Assembly (NCBI GenBank): GCA_037043455.1
Contig: JAWPHD010002611.1
Location: forward strand, 184,817-248,816
Origin: Cyrtodaria siliqua
Taxonomy: Eukaryota > Mollusca > Bivalvia > Adapedonta > Hiatellidae
Reading direction: 5' to 3'
Length of the DNA: 64,000 bases
The position numbers were made by a program, and so were the translations under genes. Shown one piece after another: positions 1 through 13,000 of this stretch. Below the pieces are notes generated by a model. That model was not told the origin of the DNA. It searched no databases and was given only the letters and a program-made list of their open reading frames with translations. The number at the start of each line of letters is the position of its first letter. Positions within the stretch are counted from its first letter, which is position 1.

Positions 1-366
1 AGTAAATATTGAATAATGTTTAGTGTGTAATGTTTGCGAACATAATTATTGTGTGTTTTATAAGCTAAAAGTTACGGACAGTGTCCCTTTAAGGTTAGTT
101 TTGTAATGCTTTAAGGTATATTAGATAATGTTATGCAGAACACTTTCCTGATAAGAGGCTCTCCTAGGTACCTATTATATGAGATGGTATAAATTAACTG
201 AGTTAGTCTTAATTGTTATTTTAGGTTTAAGGTATATTGTATATAATACTTTAGGTTAGTTAATGTAAACATTTCGGGTTTTAAGGTTAGTTACATAATT
301 TGTTTAGGTATATCAGTATATATAGAGCTACACATTAGATAGAAGGGAGAACATGTGGAACATAGA
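1..366. other. Unassigned AT-rich sequence
   Basis: No open frame, RNA gene or repeat with a second copy in the window was recognised here. The stretch is AT-rich and ends at the target duplication of the element that starts at 367. Confidence 0.5.
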
Positions 367-551
367 CAGGGGCGTAGCGTGGCCTGTTTTCAATATACTC
401 CTAAAACGAGGGGCGAAGCTTAAATTGGTAATTTCCACCCTTACCCCTTTCACCCCTCTTATTTTTATTGCATTTTTCAATTATTATTATTATTAAAAGA
501 AATTTCAAAGTTACTCCCAGGAGTAAGGGAGTATGCCACGCTACGCCCCTG
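367..551. mobile_element. Short TIR element, CAGGGGCG family, copy 1
   Basis: Inverted ends CAGGGGCGTAGCGTGGC and its complement bound a 185-bp non-coding body. The flanking five bases are ATAGA on both sides (362-366 and 552-556), a perfect target duplication. This is one of six family members in the window (1926, 2566, 4250, 48621, 59558). CAG termini with 5-bp duplications fit a hAT-like non-autonomous element; the superfamily is inference. Confidence 0.85.
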
Positions 552-1925
552 ATAGAGAACATCAAGAGTGAACATTAAGGTTTTGGTTTCTTGAATGTTA
601 GTTTAGACCATTGGACATAATCTTTTTATCTTTCTAATCATACAGTTCTACTTTAAAACATGAAATTGCATTCTTAATAAATTCTAATTAAATAGTTTGA
701 TATGGAAATGAATATTTGTGGTGAAAATACTGTGTAACTAATAAAAGTGTATAAAAGAATTTCGCATATATTTATACTTCTTACAAGACCAACTTATACA
801 TATCTAAGCGGGGACTTGGCAATATTTGTGTAGATGTATCTTTAAACTAGAACCAATTCGACGGTGTCGGTTGATTGTTCTTTGATACTCGGAGTACAAA
901 AGTACTATGTTATTCTGTATGTATGACACTGTAAAAGAATACACTATATTTAGGGTATTTTTAAACTTGAACTTTTGATCCCGTCAAAGAGTCCCAGGGG
1001 TGACCCTGGAAAGAATACTGTTTAATCCCATCATCACAACATTTAATTTGAGGAAAGAAAATTGAGACCCAAATGACCTCCCACCACACCATCCCTCCCT
1101 CACCCCTACCGCCACCCCCACAACCCCGCCACACCTTCCACCTGGACCTGGGACCCTAAGGTTGTATCTTTTATTGACGAGTATATATGCCAAGTTTTTT
1201 TAAAAGAAAACAGAGAAAAAGAAAAAAATGGCACTGCGATTAATTGTGTCATGGATATAAATACGTGTATGTAGGTCTATGATTTTGTGTATATTCAGGG
1301 AGTACGTTACGTTAAAACGTACTCCCTGGTATATTTGACCACAGACCTAATAACAATTAGATTGGACACAACAAACATTATCTAAATTGAACGTGGCATA
1401 GTGCGAAAATTTCACAAATTATTTCCCAACTTTAAACACACATACCATGAAAAGTTTTATAGATACAAGTTTCATTCATGCCAAATCCCATCACAAATTT
1501 AATTTTCTTTCCAATGGTAGTATTTTCCTTTCTCTTATATTTAGAGCAAAAAGGAGTTTGACGGAACCGTTGACTATGTCAAAACCTTGATTTTTAAGAG
1601 AAAGGCAAAAAATGATGACATTTTCATCTTTTTATACAATTTCTTATTTTCAAAATAAACATAAATTATTATAATCCCATTTTGCTATTCACTATGAATC
1701 TTTTGAATGTATTCTTATCAAAATCGGTGAATAATTGAGAGAGGAGATAGAAGGGAAGGTTAAGGTGCAACGAGATATTTTGGTTAATTCATTGGTTAAG
1801 ATAATGTAGGATTTATTAATATGCCTGTGATTTGACCTTTTGGCGCCCTTTCCCCAAGATTCCAGGCCTGCCAAATCACCGGTTTTCATTTTTTGATCTC
1901 CGGATTCAAGTGCTCAATCATCTCC
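552..1925. other. Intergenic sequence, no gene seen
   Basis: AT-rich, without a convincing reading frame. A pyrimidine-rich stretch of C runs and CAC runs lies at about 1077-1150. The short minus-strand frames in this stretch have no recognisable domain and are low-complexity. Confidence 0.45.
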
Positions 1926-2167
1926 CAGGCGCGTGCCATACTCATTTACTCATTTACTCACTTTTTAAACGAAGGCTCAAAAAGTAAAAACTCGGAAAAC
2001 TCGAAAAACGCAATAAAAAGGTGAGCCTAAGTGGGGTACATGCTGACCCTAAAATGCATCAAAAGTCACGAACGAGCGCTTATTTTTTTTAAAAATTCCC
2101 GTGGGGAAAAACCCCTTCCGCACCTACGCCAGAGAGTAATTGAGATTTTGGTCACGCTACGCCCCTG
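1926..2167. mobile_element. Short TIR element, CAGGGGCG family, copy 2
   Basis: Starts CAGGCGCG, ends CGCCCCTG, and is flanked by TCTCC on both sides (1921-1925, 2168-2172). Its interior, around 2030-2150, matches the reverse complement of the interior of the element at 2566-2914, so the two are the same subfamily in opposite orientation about 400 bp apart. No coding capacity. Confidence 0.85.
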
Positions 2168-2565
2168 TCTCCACATTTTCCATCAATCTTACTTTTTCAT
2201 GATTTCTGCAAATTTGGAAACAGGCAGGCCGAATGATCGGCAGTAGTCAGTAGCGGAACTAACGGGGATATTCAGGAGAGGGACGATTAGGTCTGTGGTT
2301 CCCTCTCCTTAAATGTTTAAACAAAATAAATAACAAATTTATTAAGAGCTTTTTATTTTTTTGTTGTTTTTGTTGTCAATTTATTTTCTTTAAAGCATGA
2401 TTCTTCACCCCCCCCCCCCTCCCCCTCCCCACCCCAACCCCACCCAACCTCACCACCCACTCCCCTGCCTTCCTCCAATGAGATTTTAACAAAACACCAA
2501 TAACATTGGGGAACAATCAATTGACACTAAAACCCAAGCTGAGAGTGAGAGTTAGTGTCAATTGA
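2168..2565. other. Spacer with poly-C tract between two TIR elements
   Basis: Contains a run of C (about 2408-2425) followed by CCACCC-type simple sequence up to about 2465. Nothing else recognised. Confidence 0.5.
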
Positions 2566-2914
2566 CAGGGGCGTAGCGTGACCAAAATCTCAATTACCCA
2601 CGGGGGTAGGTGCGGGAGGGGGTTATCCGCCGGTGGGGGCCCGGGAAATTTTACAAAAAATAAAAGAAAGCTCGTACGTGACTTCTGGTGCATTCTAGGG
2701 TCAGGATGATAGATTTAAATCCTGTCGAAAATACCATTATTCCTTAACATTTCCAGGGAGTCTCCCTGACATTTCAGACCCAGCATGTTACTTGTACCCC
2801 ACTTAGGCTCACCTTTTTATTGCGTTTTTCGAGTTTTTCTGTTTTTATTTTTTTAGCCTTCGTTTGAAAAGTTTACTCGCGTGAGTAAAATAAGTTTGGC
2901 ACGCTACGCGCCTG
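2566..2914. mobile_element. Short TIR element, CAGGGGCG family, copy 3
   Basis: Starts CAGGGGCGTAGCGTGACC, ends GGCACGCTACGCGCCTG; flanked by ATTGA on both sides (2561-2565, 2915-2919). Inverted relative of copy 2; the pair could form a partial hairpin in a transcript spanning both. Confidence 0.85.
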
Positions 2915-3983
2915 ATTGATTGTTTTAAATGCTGGACCCCATAATCTCACATCCTGGATCCGACCAAGTATACCATTTCTCCCGCGGATACATAACCTTT
3001 GACCCCATCCGGAACACCTCGGAGCTTTCTATTCCATAAAATATGGCGACTTCGCAGCCTTACCGCACCGCTGAAAAATCCTCTATACATCATATATTCA
3101 CTAGTTAGATTGTTTTTACATATTGTAATTCAAAAACGAAAAGAAATTTTGCATAAACTTACGTGTCTGAGCGCTTGAAATTTACGCAATTTTAGTGTTT
3201 TACATGTTGCGACGTGGTTTTCACTTCACTGGGTGGGGTAAATTTCAATTAATTTCACCATTTGTTTATATTTGATTTTTTCTTGTTTCCATGATTCTTT
3301 GATCAGTATGGTTTCCGACATAGTGACCTTATGTCATTTAATAAATCAGGACTCTCGTCATGTACAGTTTACCATTCTGACAGGCTGCATCATTTAAAAA
3401 AAGATTATTGAAAGCAGTAGACTTTCAGCCCATCATGTTTTTGAAACTTCTGAATTATTTGTTCTAGTCTTACAGAAATTAGACGCTTTGTCAACTTTCC
3501 AGTGCCATACTGTAATAATAATAATAGGGAATTAATTCATGTTTACAATGGCTTTGACTCGGTTAAACTTTTTTCGTACAGTTCGTCTTCTTCATTAAAA
3601 ACATATATTTTTATCTTATATTAGTACTGTACTGTTTAAACTTAATAAATTTTGTTTAAAAGCAACCAATACTCGTCTAAAAATATGGGACCTTCATTAG
3701 TGGATTTTTTTTTGTGAGGGTGTACTTCCTAAAGGGATGCAGGATGAAGAATGCTGTGACCAAGGTTGCTCCAGCATGGTATTTGCACTTGTTGGAGGCA
3801 GGGTGTTTGTCCTCCATGATGAGATTGTTGGAACAACTGTCAAGATTTAATAACACTTTTATTGATTCAATATTTATGGTAACTTTTAAAGCCACGATGG
3901 TGTTGATGGCTACTGTTAAATGTCACTTGCCCACAAATGTTATATGTTTTCCAGGTAACCAAGACGTTTTAACTCAGTAAAAC
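2915..3983 (+). promoter_or_regulatory. Probable upstream / 5' untranslated region of YEATS2
   Basis: This is the sequence directly upstream of the YEATS2 start codon. No TATA box or start site could be defined. A possible 3' splice site (ttttccag, ending at 3955) suggests that a short 5' untranslated exon begins at about 3956 and runs into coding exon 1; transcript data would be needed. Two small overlapping frames at 3677-3980 look fortuitous. Confidence 0.35.
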
Positions 3984-4077
3984 ATGGCTGCCAAGAGGTC
4001 CCATATTGAGCTTGATCCTGACTACGAAGATGTGTCCGAGGAACAGAATAAACGGCGACGCGTCTTGGAAGAAGGGG
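3984..4077 (+). CDS. YEATS2: YEATS2 exon 1 (start codon, residues 1-31)
   Basis: The ATG lies in AAAACATGG, with an in-frame TAA two codons upstream, which fixes the start. Encodes [20 protein letters not shown] and a basic NKRRR stretch that could serve as a nuclear signal. The exon ends with one base of a codon before the gt donor at 4078. Confidence 0.9.
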
Positions 4078-7000
4078 GTTGGTGTTATGGCATACATTAT
4101 TTGTAGTTGACATTTTATAGTTAAAGGTGGCGTTGTCCATCTGATGTGAAACATAAACCGAGCTGAAAAATATACCAAATAAGAAAATAAATGTTTCCAA
4201 CTGAAAGCATAAAAATCGGCAGACATGCATTGTGACAGGTCTGTGCATGCAGGCGCGTAGCTGCCTATACGCGAGTACGCGGCTGAATCCACATGATTCT
4301 GACAAAAGCACCTCAGAACGCCCAGAATGCACCAGATTGCATCATTGTTTTCAAAATTTGCATGCCCCCCGGACCCCCCTAGCACAATTATGAATCCACA
4401 TGAATAGAGGGCTAGCTACGCCCCTGGCATGTAGTACATGTATTCAGTCAATATGGTTTAATCTCAGCCATAGTAATGCTTACCATTTCTTTGTTTTCAT
4501 TGCATCAGTAAACAAAGTTTGTTTTCTTATTCATGACTTCTATATTACATATACACGATTGTGTCAGACATGGGGAATAAATGTCTGTCATGGACAACTT
4601 ATTCTCAAAATGTTTGTTTGCTCTACTTTATTGATTTACATCCTTAAGAATGAACTTACATGTAAACAACCATTTGATATCCTATTTTCAGCCAAAGAGG
4701 CGACCAAGCGTAAAATTGAGGCCATTATTCGAAAGCAGTTTGAAATAGAAATTGAAAACAAAGAAGCAGAAATACTGAATATAAGCGAGGTAGGAATTAT
4801 GCATTTCGGTGTCATGGGTCTCCCACAGTAATTTTTAGCTGTACTGGCCAGGCAAGCTTATGCGATCACTTTTCGTCCGTCTGTTAGCAATTTTATAAAA
4901 ATCGACATCTCCGCTGAAACCGCTTGAAGGATTTTGATGAAACTTCATCACAATGTTACTTGGGAGGGCCTCTCGCAGATTTGTGTTTTTCATGGCCGCC
5001 AGTCAGATGGCGGCCACGCCAAATCAAATCCCATAGAGTCCAATGCAATATTGTCCAAGCTTTCTAGTTAGCCATTTTTCAAAATCAAGTTCAAACTAAG
5101 ATTCACTTACATGTTCTTAGTCATGAGACCTGCCTCTCTAGAAAACTGCTGAAAATAGTAGGGGTCATGTGGCATATAAGAAAATAAAATTTTGATCTTT
5201 GTTGAAACCGTGAACAAATTGCATTCATTCGGCACCTCTTAAATGTGTTCTACTTTCACTTTCAAAACTGTCAAGTTGATAAATAAAATCATCATACAAC
5301 CATGCAAATGGTTTTTAGCTATCACAAACAAGTCAATAAAGTCATTTCAGCCAGAAAAACAGGCCTTAAATATTCAAAAATGTCTTTTATCACAAAAAAG
5401 TTAGGGATTATATATTTGGGAACTCCTTTCGACTACACCAGGCATACACCAGGCATGAATACCACAGTGATTTACTTCCTTGAAGGATTTTGATGAAACT
5501 TAAATCACAATGATCTTTGGGATAGTCCCTCTCAGATTTTGTTTGCGGCTGCCAGTAATCCAAGATGGCTGCCATGGCTAAAACTAGGTCAAATTTAAGG
5601 AAATTTCAAACGACATCTCCGAAACCATTTATTCCATTCTTGTGAAATATCATAAACATGATCCTTGGGTTAGCCTCTATCAAGTTTGTGTTTTTCGTTA
5701 TCATTGAATAATCAAAATGGCCGCCACTGCTCTAGTGATTTGGGCAAGATGGCACCTGAAACAATGCAGGGGTCATGATGAAGACCTTTAATGCGCATGA
5801 ACATGAATTTGGTGGCGGTGGTGTGTTCTTCCCCTCTGCCTACCCCTCTACCAGGATCTGCAGTGACCCTATTCTTTGCCTGGGAACCACAAAGCTTAAC
5901 CACACCACATTACAAGAAGTAATAAATACTTAGATAACACTCATTAATATTTGGCTTTTTATAATGTTTTGAGAGTCCCTTTTAAAGGTAGTATCTTGAT
6001 ATTGCTTTAAAAGACAATGTGGTGAACCTGAAATTTATTAAACACGAAAAACAACACTGGGCTCAATGCTTAAATCCTTTCTTGATTCTGTGAAAATACA
6101 TTTTTATCCTAAAGTTTAAATTTGAATTGGTTTATTCTAGAAATACAGGAATGTGATATTTCTTCCCAAACCCAATGGGTGCTGATGACATGGGTATTTG
6201 GGTTATTTTCTAGAAGTTTTCGGCTATTTACTCTGGGAAAAGTAGCAATTTTGAATAAATCATTCCAATCACAAGCAAAGCCCAGTTTTCTAATCACATT
6301 TTTTGACCAAACTATTGTTTTCTTTTTTAATATAATAACGGCAAAAATAAGCTTGACAGGGTTAAATTTTGTACGCCCATATGAACAAATGTATGTAATG
6401 TGTTTGCTTCGCTCTCTCCAACATATGGTTCTATAGTAACCGCGTACGGAGCTTATAAAATGTGTTTGCTAAGGTATTTTAAAACTATTGATATTAAACG
6501 AAACCTGTAACATATTTTCAGAAACTGGAGGTGTCACGAAATGTGATGGACAGATTACGGGCATGTATTGTTGCCAGTTACTATGGAAACGCTTCTCAAA
6601 AGAAAGCTCCAACAGTAAGTATAGTAAATTTTGTATGGCCCGCACCAAGCTTGTAGGTTTTCTGATTCCGCCTGAGGTGCACGATCGAACTGGTTATAAC
6701 CTAAGAAATAATAATGACATTTCAGTTGTACCTGCGAGGACTAGTTTATACCGGGATTCTTTTCTCCCATCAGTTATTCGCAACTGGAACACTCTACACG
6801 AGGACATAAGGAACAGCGCCACCTTACAAATGTTCAAGTCATCCCTAAACTCTAACTTATCCAAACCCCCAACATACTATTATATTGGAGACCGCCAAGG
6901 ACAAGTATTACATGCTAGACTTAGACTTGAATGTAGTTCCCTTGGTCAACATTTACACAAGCGTTCCCTTATAGACAATCCAAACTGCACCTGCGGTCTA

Positions 7001-10000
7001 ATAGAAACAGCATATCACTATTTACTAATTTGTCCGAGATATATTGATCAAAGACGAACTTTCTTTACACACTTACCTTGTGTTTTATCTCAACAGAATT
7101 TACTGTTTGGGTCAAATAACCTTTCGGACCATTATAATGCCCACGTTTTCAAAAAAGTCCAGTCGTACATAATAGCAACGAAACGATTTACAAACTAGAT
7201 AGCAACGTGTCGAGCCTATTCCTGGGGGGACTGATGTGACTGGTGAAATTATTCTTTTTGTACATTTTGCTTGTTTTCTTTTTTTCATGTTACTTATCGA
7301 TCGGTCAGGTCCAAACGTATTACTAATCAGCTACACAATAATGGACAACATAATAATATGACAGGACCTGGTCTGTCGTGTACTATCTGTTTTATAATCA
7401 CTATTTCTAATTGTTAAATTCCATCAAATGCTATTTTACATCATATGCTAATATTTATAACACATAAAATGTCAGCCGTATCTTATGCACTAATACGAAT
7501 ATTAAGGAGATGAATTTACATAAGTTTTCATCGAAAGCTTGTTTTCAAATCCTGTTCATGTACCATTGAAACATTGTTCATTACATTTCTTGAATAAATA
7601 CTGTTTAAACCAAGGGCAGTTTCATCATTGTGTGTTTTGTTAGGTAATTTCTTTATTAATAAGAGACATAGCTGTCAAGATTTTTGTTTTTGGCCGATGT
7701 TTATGGAAATTTGTTGGCTTAATTTTATTTTAAATGTTACCTAAACAAATTGCCGGATTGCATTTATAAACAAATACTGGCTTGTGTTTGGCTGTCCATC
7801 TACGCATTTTAACAATTAAACTTTCTATTTTCCTCAGTTCTTTAAAAATATTCGGCCTTTTCTCTTTGCATTACTCGACTCAGTGTGCAAACAAGCAGTC
7901 TTGCATTTTACCAGAATTATCTCCCTTTTCTACTCAGGTTTTTAGCTCTACTAATAGAGATCCTATCAAATATTCACGTTGATCTGAAATCCAAGATGGC
8001 CACCAAATCTAAAAATAGATTTTTAAAAAACAAGTTTGTAGCGACTACTTCTTGAAAACTCTTAAGTGATATTGATATGGGACTTTTTCTATAATGACAT
8101 GATGGTTGGTCCTTGTCGAAAATCGTTTTGATTAGATGTTAAACATGGCTGCCAGCGGCCATCTTTGTTTACATAAGAGTTATTTAGTAAAAACTTGTAG
8201 CGACTACTCCTCTGAAACTACTTGACGGATTTTCATGAAACTTCACACGAAAGTTGCTCTTGATGTCTAATTAATCCTAGCAAAACTTTAGGTCGGCCGG
8301 AAATTCAAGATGGCCACCACGGCTAAAAATAGATTTTCAAAAAAAAAGTTTGTAGCAAATACTTCTTGAAAATTAAGTGATATTGATACGGGACTTTTTC
8401 TAAAATAATCAGCATGACATGATGTTGGTCCTTGTCGGAAATCGTTTTGATTCGATGTTAAACATGGCTGTCAGCGGCCATCTTTGTTTACATAGAGTTA
8501 TCTAGTAAAAACTTGTAGCGACTACTCCTCTGTAACTACTCAACGGATTTTCATGAAACTTCACAGGAATGTTGCTCTTGATGTCTAATTGATCCTAGCA
8601 AAATTTCAGGTAGGCCATGGCTAAAAATATAGATTTTCAAAATACAAGTTTTTAGCGACTACTTCTTGAAAACTATAAGTGATATTGATATGGGACTTTT
8701 TCTAAAATGATCAGTATGACATGATGTTGATCCTTGTCAAAAATTATTTTGATTTGACGTTAAACATGGCCGCCAGTGGCCATCTTTGTTTACATAGAGT
8801 TATATAATTAAAACTTGTAGCGACTACTCCTCTGAAACTTCTTGACGGATTTTCATGAAACTTCACAGGAATGTTGCTTTTGATGTCTAATTGATCCTAG
8901 CAAAATTTCAGGTCGGCCGGGTGGGGCGTCCGTGGTCGAGTGGTTAACGTCTCTGACTTGAAATCACTTGCCCCTCACCACTGTAGGTTCGATCCCTCAG
9001 GGGCCTAGGAATCTTTATGTGAGGAAGCTATCCAGCTGGCTTGCGGAACGTCGGTGGTTCTACCCAGGTGCCCGCCCGTGCACGAAAATTGCCCGGAGGG
9101 GCACCTGGGGTCTTCCTCCACCAATGAAAGCTGGAAAGTCGCCATATGACCTTAGCTGTTGGTGCGACTATAAAATCCAATTCAATCAATCAGGTCGGCC
9201 TTAAATTCAAGATGGCCGCCATGGCTAAAATAAATGTTCAAAAAACAAGTTTGTAGCGACTACTTCCCAGTCTTCGAAATAACCCACTTGCCCGAAGCCC
9301 TGGACAAGTAAAAATCCAGGCGGACAAGTTAGAATTATAACCTGTCTGCCCGATCGGGCAAGTGAAAAAAATGGTCGAAAATGATGAAATTCGGAAATTT
9401 AAATTGAAAATACATCAATAATATCTCGCGTCTGGCGGGCTACTGCAAATTTTCTTTTGAAGTAGCCCGGCAAAAAATCAAATTTTAGCTCTAATCCTTA
9501 TCATAAAATCCTGTGTTCCCAGCTAATTAGATAAGATTACACCACCACGCGTCGATAATAACACCAATTAACAAAGTGTTTAGACACCACGGGTGATCGG
9601 ACCAGATCGATTGACACATGCATAACTCATTAATATTCGTTAGTTGTTTTAATACTAGGGTACCCTTTGATTGGATAATAACGATGTTGCATCAATAATT
9701 TATTCACTCGGACATGACTGGAAAACATTTGATTGGATGGCCATGGGGCATTATGGGAGAAGATTGTGTCTCCTTTTCCTGAGGTGCAAATTAGTTTGCA
9801 AATTGCATGCAATAGAAATCTGGCGATTGACTAAAACAATTAAAGAAGTCAAAAATCAAATGATAATACAGATGGTACCACGCAGATTACGACAATTCCC
9901 ACTCATCGCGGCAATTTCGTATTCCATCGCGATTATGGGGATACTTGGTTATATTTTACCAAACTTCGTCAATAATTATATCCAACAGAATCAAAAAGCG

Positions 10001-13000
10001 AATAACAATCCTGAACGGCGCTATTTTAAAAAAGCTGCATCGGGGTACCATACTCATTATGAGAATTTATGTTTCCTGAACTGAAGGCCCTGGTAAACAA
10101 TAACAAAAAATATCGAGAAAAGTTGTTTATAAGTGAACTTTGAACTTGAATATCTCAACAACCAAGGAAAATTTAAATATTTTTGCATAATTTCTATAAA
10201 TAGAAGAACTCTGTGGGATATAGTAAATACATTTTTATCAAGATGTCACGCGCTTTCTTAATTTGATTTTTGATGCAAAAAGTTTGTTCATAATTCAAAA
10301 ACATGCGTACGCTCATCAATTAGTGTTGACCACCATATTAAAAACATCGCGTTTACAAATGTTTTGAACGTGCTTGTGTTATGTACATGTAACACAAACA
10401 TGTGTAGTTTATGAACTCAGTACACGCTACGTCATCACATCACCTGGCCGTTTCTTTGAGTATTTGCCTGGTACAATGTACATGCATTTGTTTGCGCGTG
10501 TAGTCATCAACGTTAGCCTATGTATATTAGCATGTTTATTTCGTATATAAAAGCACAACTTTATTGTTTATTAACGCTAGCGTAAAAATGTAAGAAAAAA
10601 TGTAACCTAAACTGTAGATTTTATTGTCGATTTTTTTTACACGTTGATGACGACTTTTAAGTACAAATGACTATCATCAAAAAAAACACAACATTATCCA
10701 TTTCATTTCAATGATTAAGAGGCATTTTATAATAATTTTGCTTTAGCACCCAAATGATTTAAAATAATCTTCTTAAAATTTAGTTAAACCCTTAAAGCCT
10801 AGATTTGGATCTTTATAAAATGCCTCTAAATTACTTAAAAGGAAATTGATAATTTGTTTTATTTTTATATTGGTAAAACAACAAAGTCAAAAGTCATATA
10901 TTATAGAAATAATTTTATTAGTAAATCCATTTACATACAAACGTGTTCAAAATCCATTTACATACAAACATGTTCAATAACAGTTCACCAATGTGAAAAA
11001 TGTAAATGAGTCGCCTCGAGTCCGCCGCGCGCATGCCAGGCTACCAAGTTCAGTTTCTGGTAGCCCAGTGGGCTACCACAGATTTTAAAGATTTGTCGGA
11101 CCCTGTAAATGAAACGAAGAAAATTCTTCAAGAACATTTTTTCTCTGTTATTTTCAAATAGAGAATAAAGATACAATAAGAAATAAAGTTTTTTAGTCAT
11201 TTTTATTGATTTTTTTTTCGGGCAAGTTAAAATGGATTCGGGCAAGTTGAAATTCTATGTTGTCTGCCCGAAGGGGCAAGTGCTTAAAAAAAACTATTTC
11301 GAAGACTGACTTCCTGAAATCAAAATCAATCAGTAGAGCTTCAAGGTCATTGACCTCTTGTTTATTAAAGTTTTTTAGTTTTTTCATTTCTCAAAAAAAA
11401 ATGACTGAAAGCTTTGAAACTTATCATCATTACACGAGTATGTGACAAGCACCATGACTGTCATGCATTTTTCCAGAATTATCCCCCTTTTCTGCTTAGA
11501 TTTGGATATAAAAGTTAGCAATCCAGAATTTGCACCACTGTTGGTGCTTGTTTATAAATCAAGCTGAGCGTTGGATTAAAGGAAAGCGAAAGTTGTCAGG
11601 CCTTTTTCTACTATTCTCACGGGTCCGACTATCGGACCCGTTCCCAATGCTAATTATGGTTGTTTTTTCCCAATTCTGAAATAATATTCCCCTTCCTTTT
11701 GTAAAAAAAGCAACAAAAAAAACTTTTTTTTTTACAAAGTCAGGTCAAATATACAAATGTTTACAAGGAAATACTATAAAAATGACAATATTTAAATCAT
11801 GTATCATGTATTGAAACCAGGCAATTAAAACAACCTGATATTTATGTACAACTAACTTATGAAAATTCCCAATTTGAGGCGTAAAGCGATTAAATTTTTT
11901 CCCAATTGGGCAAAATTTACGGCGTAAATTTTCCCAATTTGTCCAGGGTCTTTTTCCCAAAATGGGCAGAAAAAGGCCTGGTTGTTTTGGATAGAGCATT
12001 TCTATATACATGTATATCGAGTCATTGACCACTAGAAATTGGTATACTTGTGTAATCCCAAGGTTTAAAGTCCCTAGGTGGCATATGGGCAGGAACGTTA
12101 AACCTTAGAATTACACTCACAATAGAAAGAATGTTTCAATGTGTATACTTTGTCCTTGTCAGAACAAGATGCAGGAGCAGGCCCCCATGATTCACCCCTC
12201 AGTGAGGAAGTACATCGGAAAAGCCCCGCCTGGTACCCCTCTGCCGTCTTGTTCTGGAGATGTCAAACAGGAGGCACCTGAGGAGAAATCATCAGGACAA
12301 AGGACCATTGAGCTGGAATCTGAGAGGATTGGAAACCTGGAACCACAGGTTAGTCACCCAGTAGTGTCAACCCAGTAAAACAGTGTTTATAATATAAAGA
12401 TGACAAAAAATAAAAAACTGAGAAAAGTGGCAGAGAAACGTTACGTTAATGTTTTAAAACTTTATTATTTAAACTATGGAAGCCCCGTTTCCATCAGTGT
12501 TCTGTTCATCTAACATTGTCCACAAACAATTCTCTCATTCTGGGTTTTGTTTGTGTTTTGTTGTTGTTTTTTCAAAAAATTGGGAAGAGGCCCAGGCCTG
12601 TCCATTTTGTAGGGGGTTTCAAAAAATTGGGAAGAGGCCTCTCCATTTTGGTGTGTGGGAGTGGGGACACGTGCTTATTTCTCATTTGGGAAATATGTAA
12701 GATTGAATCAGTGAATTAAATATGACAATATTATGCTTTATATATATTTTCATCCATTATTTATTTTAATTACTAACAGATAAAAACACATTGCAGAATT
12801 AATGTTTTTTTCTCAAATTCTGAGAGACTGCTGCTTTCTGAAACATTTCTGCCTCAGTTGGGGGGAAAAAGTCATGTTTTTAATTGGGAAGAGGCCTTTT
12901 ATGAGCCTCTGTTATATAAGGTAAAAACGGTCTTGTCATTTCATCCATAAGTTGGCTGCCAGGTAGCAAAAATGGTGTATATTGTAACATTTACGGATAT

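Larger units (their letters stand above)
7944..11363 (+). repeat. 320-bp-unit repeat block A (with two later insertions), intron 3
   Basis: Begins AGCTCTACT and ends with ATCAGTAGAGCT followed by 'tcaaggtcattgacctctt', as in blocks B and C. Tandem units of about 320 bp carry 'cttgtagcgactactcctct', 'gattttcatgaaacttcac' and 'catggctgcc'. A SINE (8919-9190) and a 2.04 kb TIR element (9268-11308) have inserted into it. Confidence 0.85.

Noticed and set aside
3714..4385. Small frames near YEATS2 exon 1
   Set aside because: They overlap exon 1 on both strands, lack domains, and conflict with the well-supported YEATS2 start.
6488..7198. 236-codon open frame as a host gene
   Set aside because: It starts upstream of YEATS2 exon 3 in another frame and its homologous part is a LINE polyprotein C terminus with a zinc-knuckle-like motif.
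8919..9010. Functional tRNA gene
   Set aside because: A and B boxes are present, but the body and tail continue as a 270-bp SINE with target duplications, repeated at two other sites.
9671..10084. 137-codon frame as a transposase or host gene
   Set aside because: No catalytic motif or domain seen; it lies within a TIR element, so it is noted only as a feature of unknown origin.
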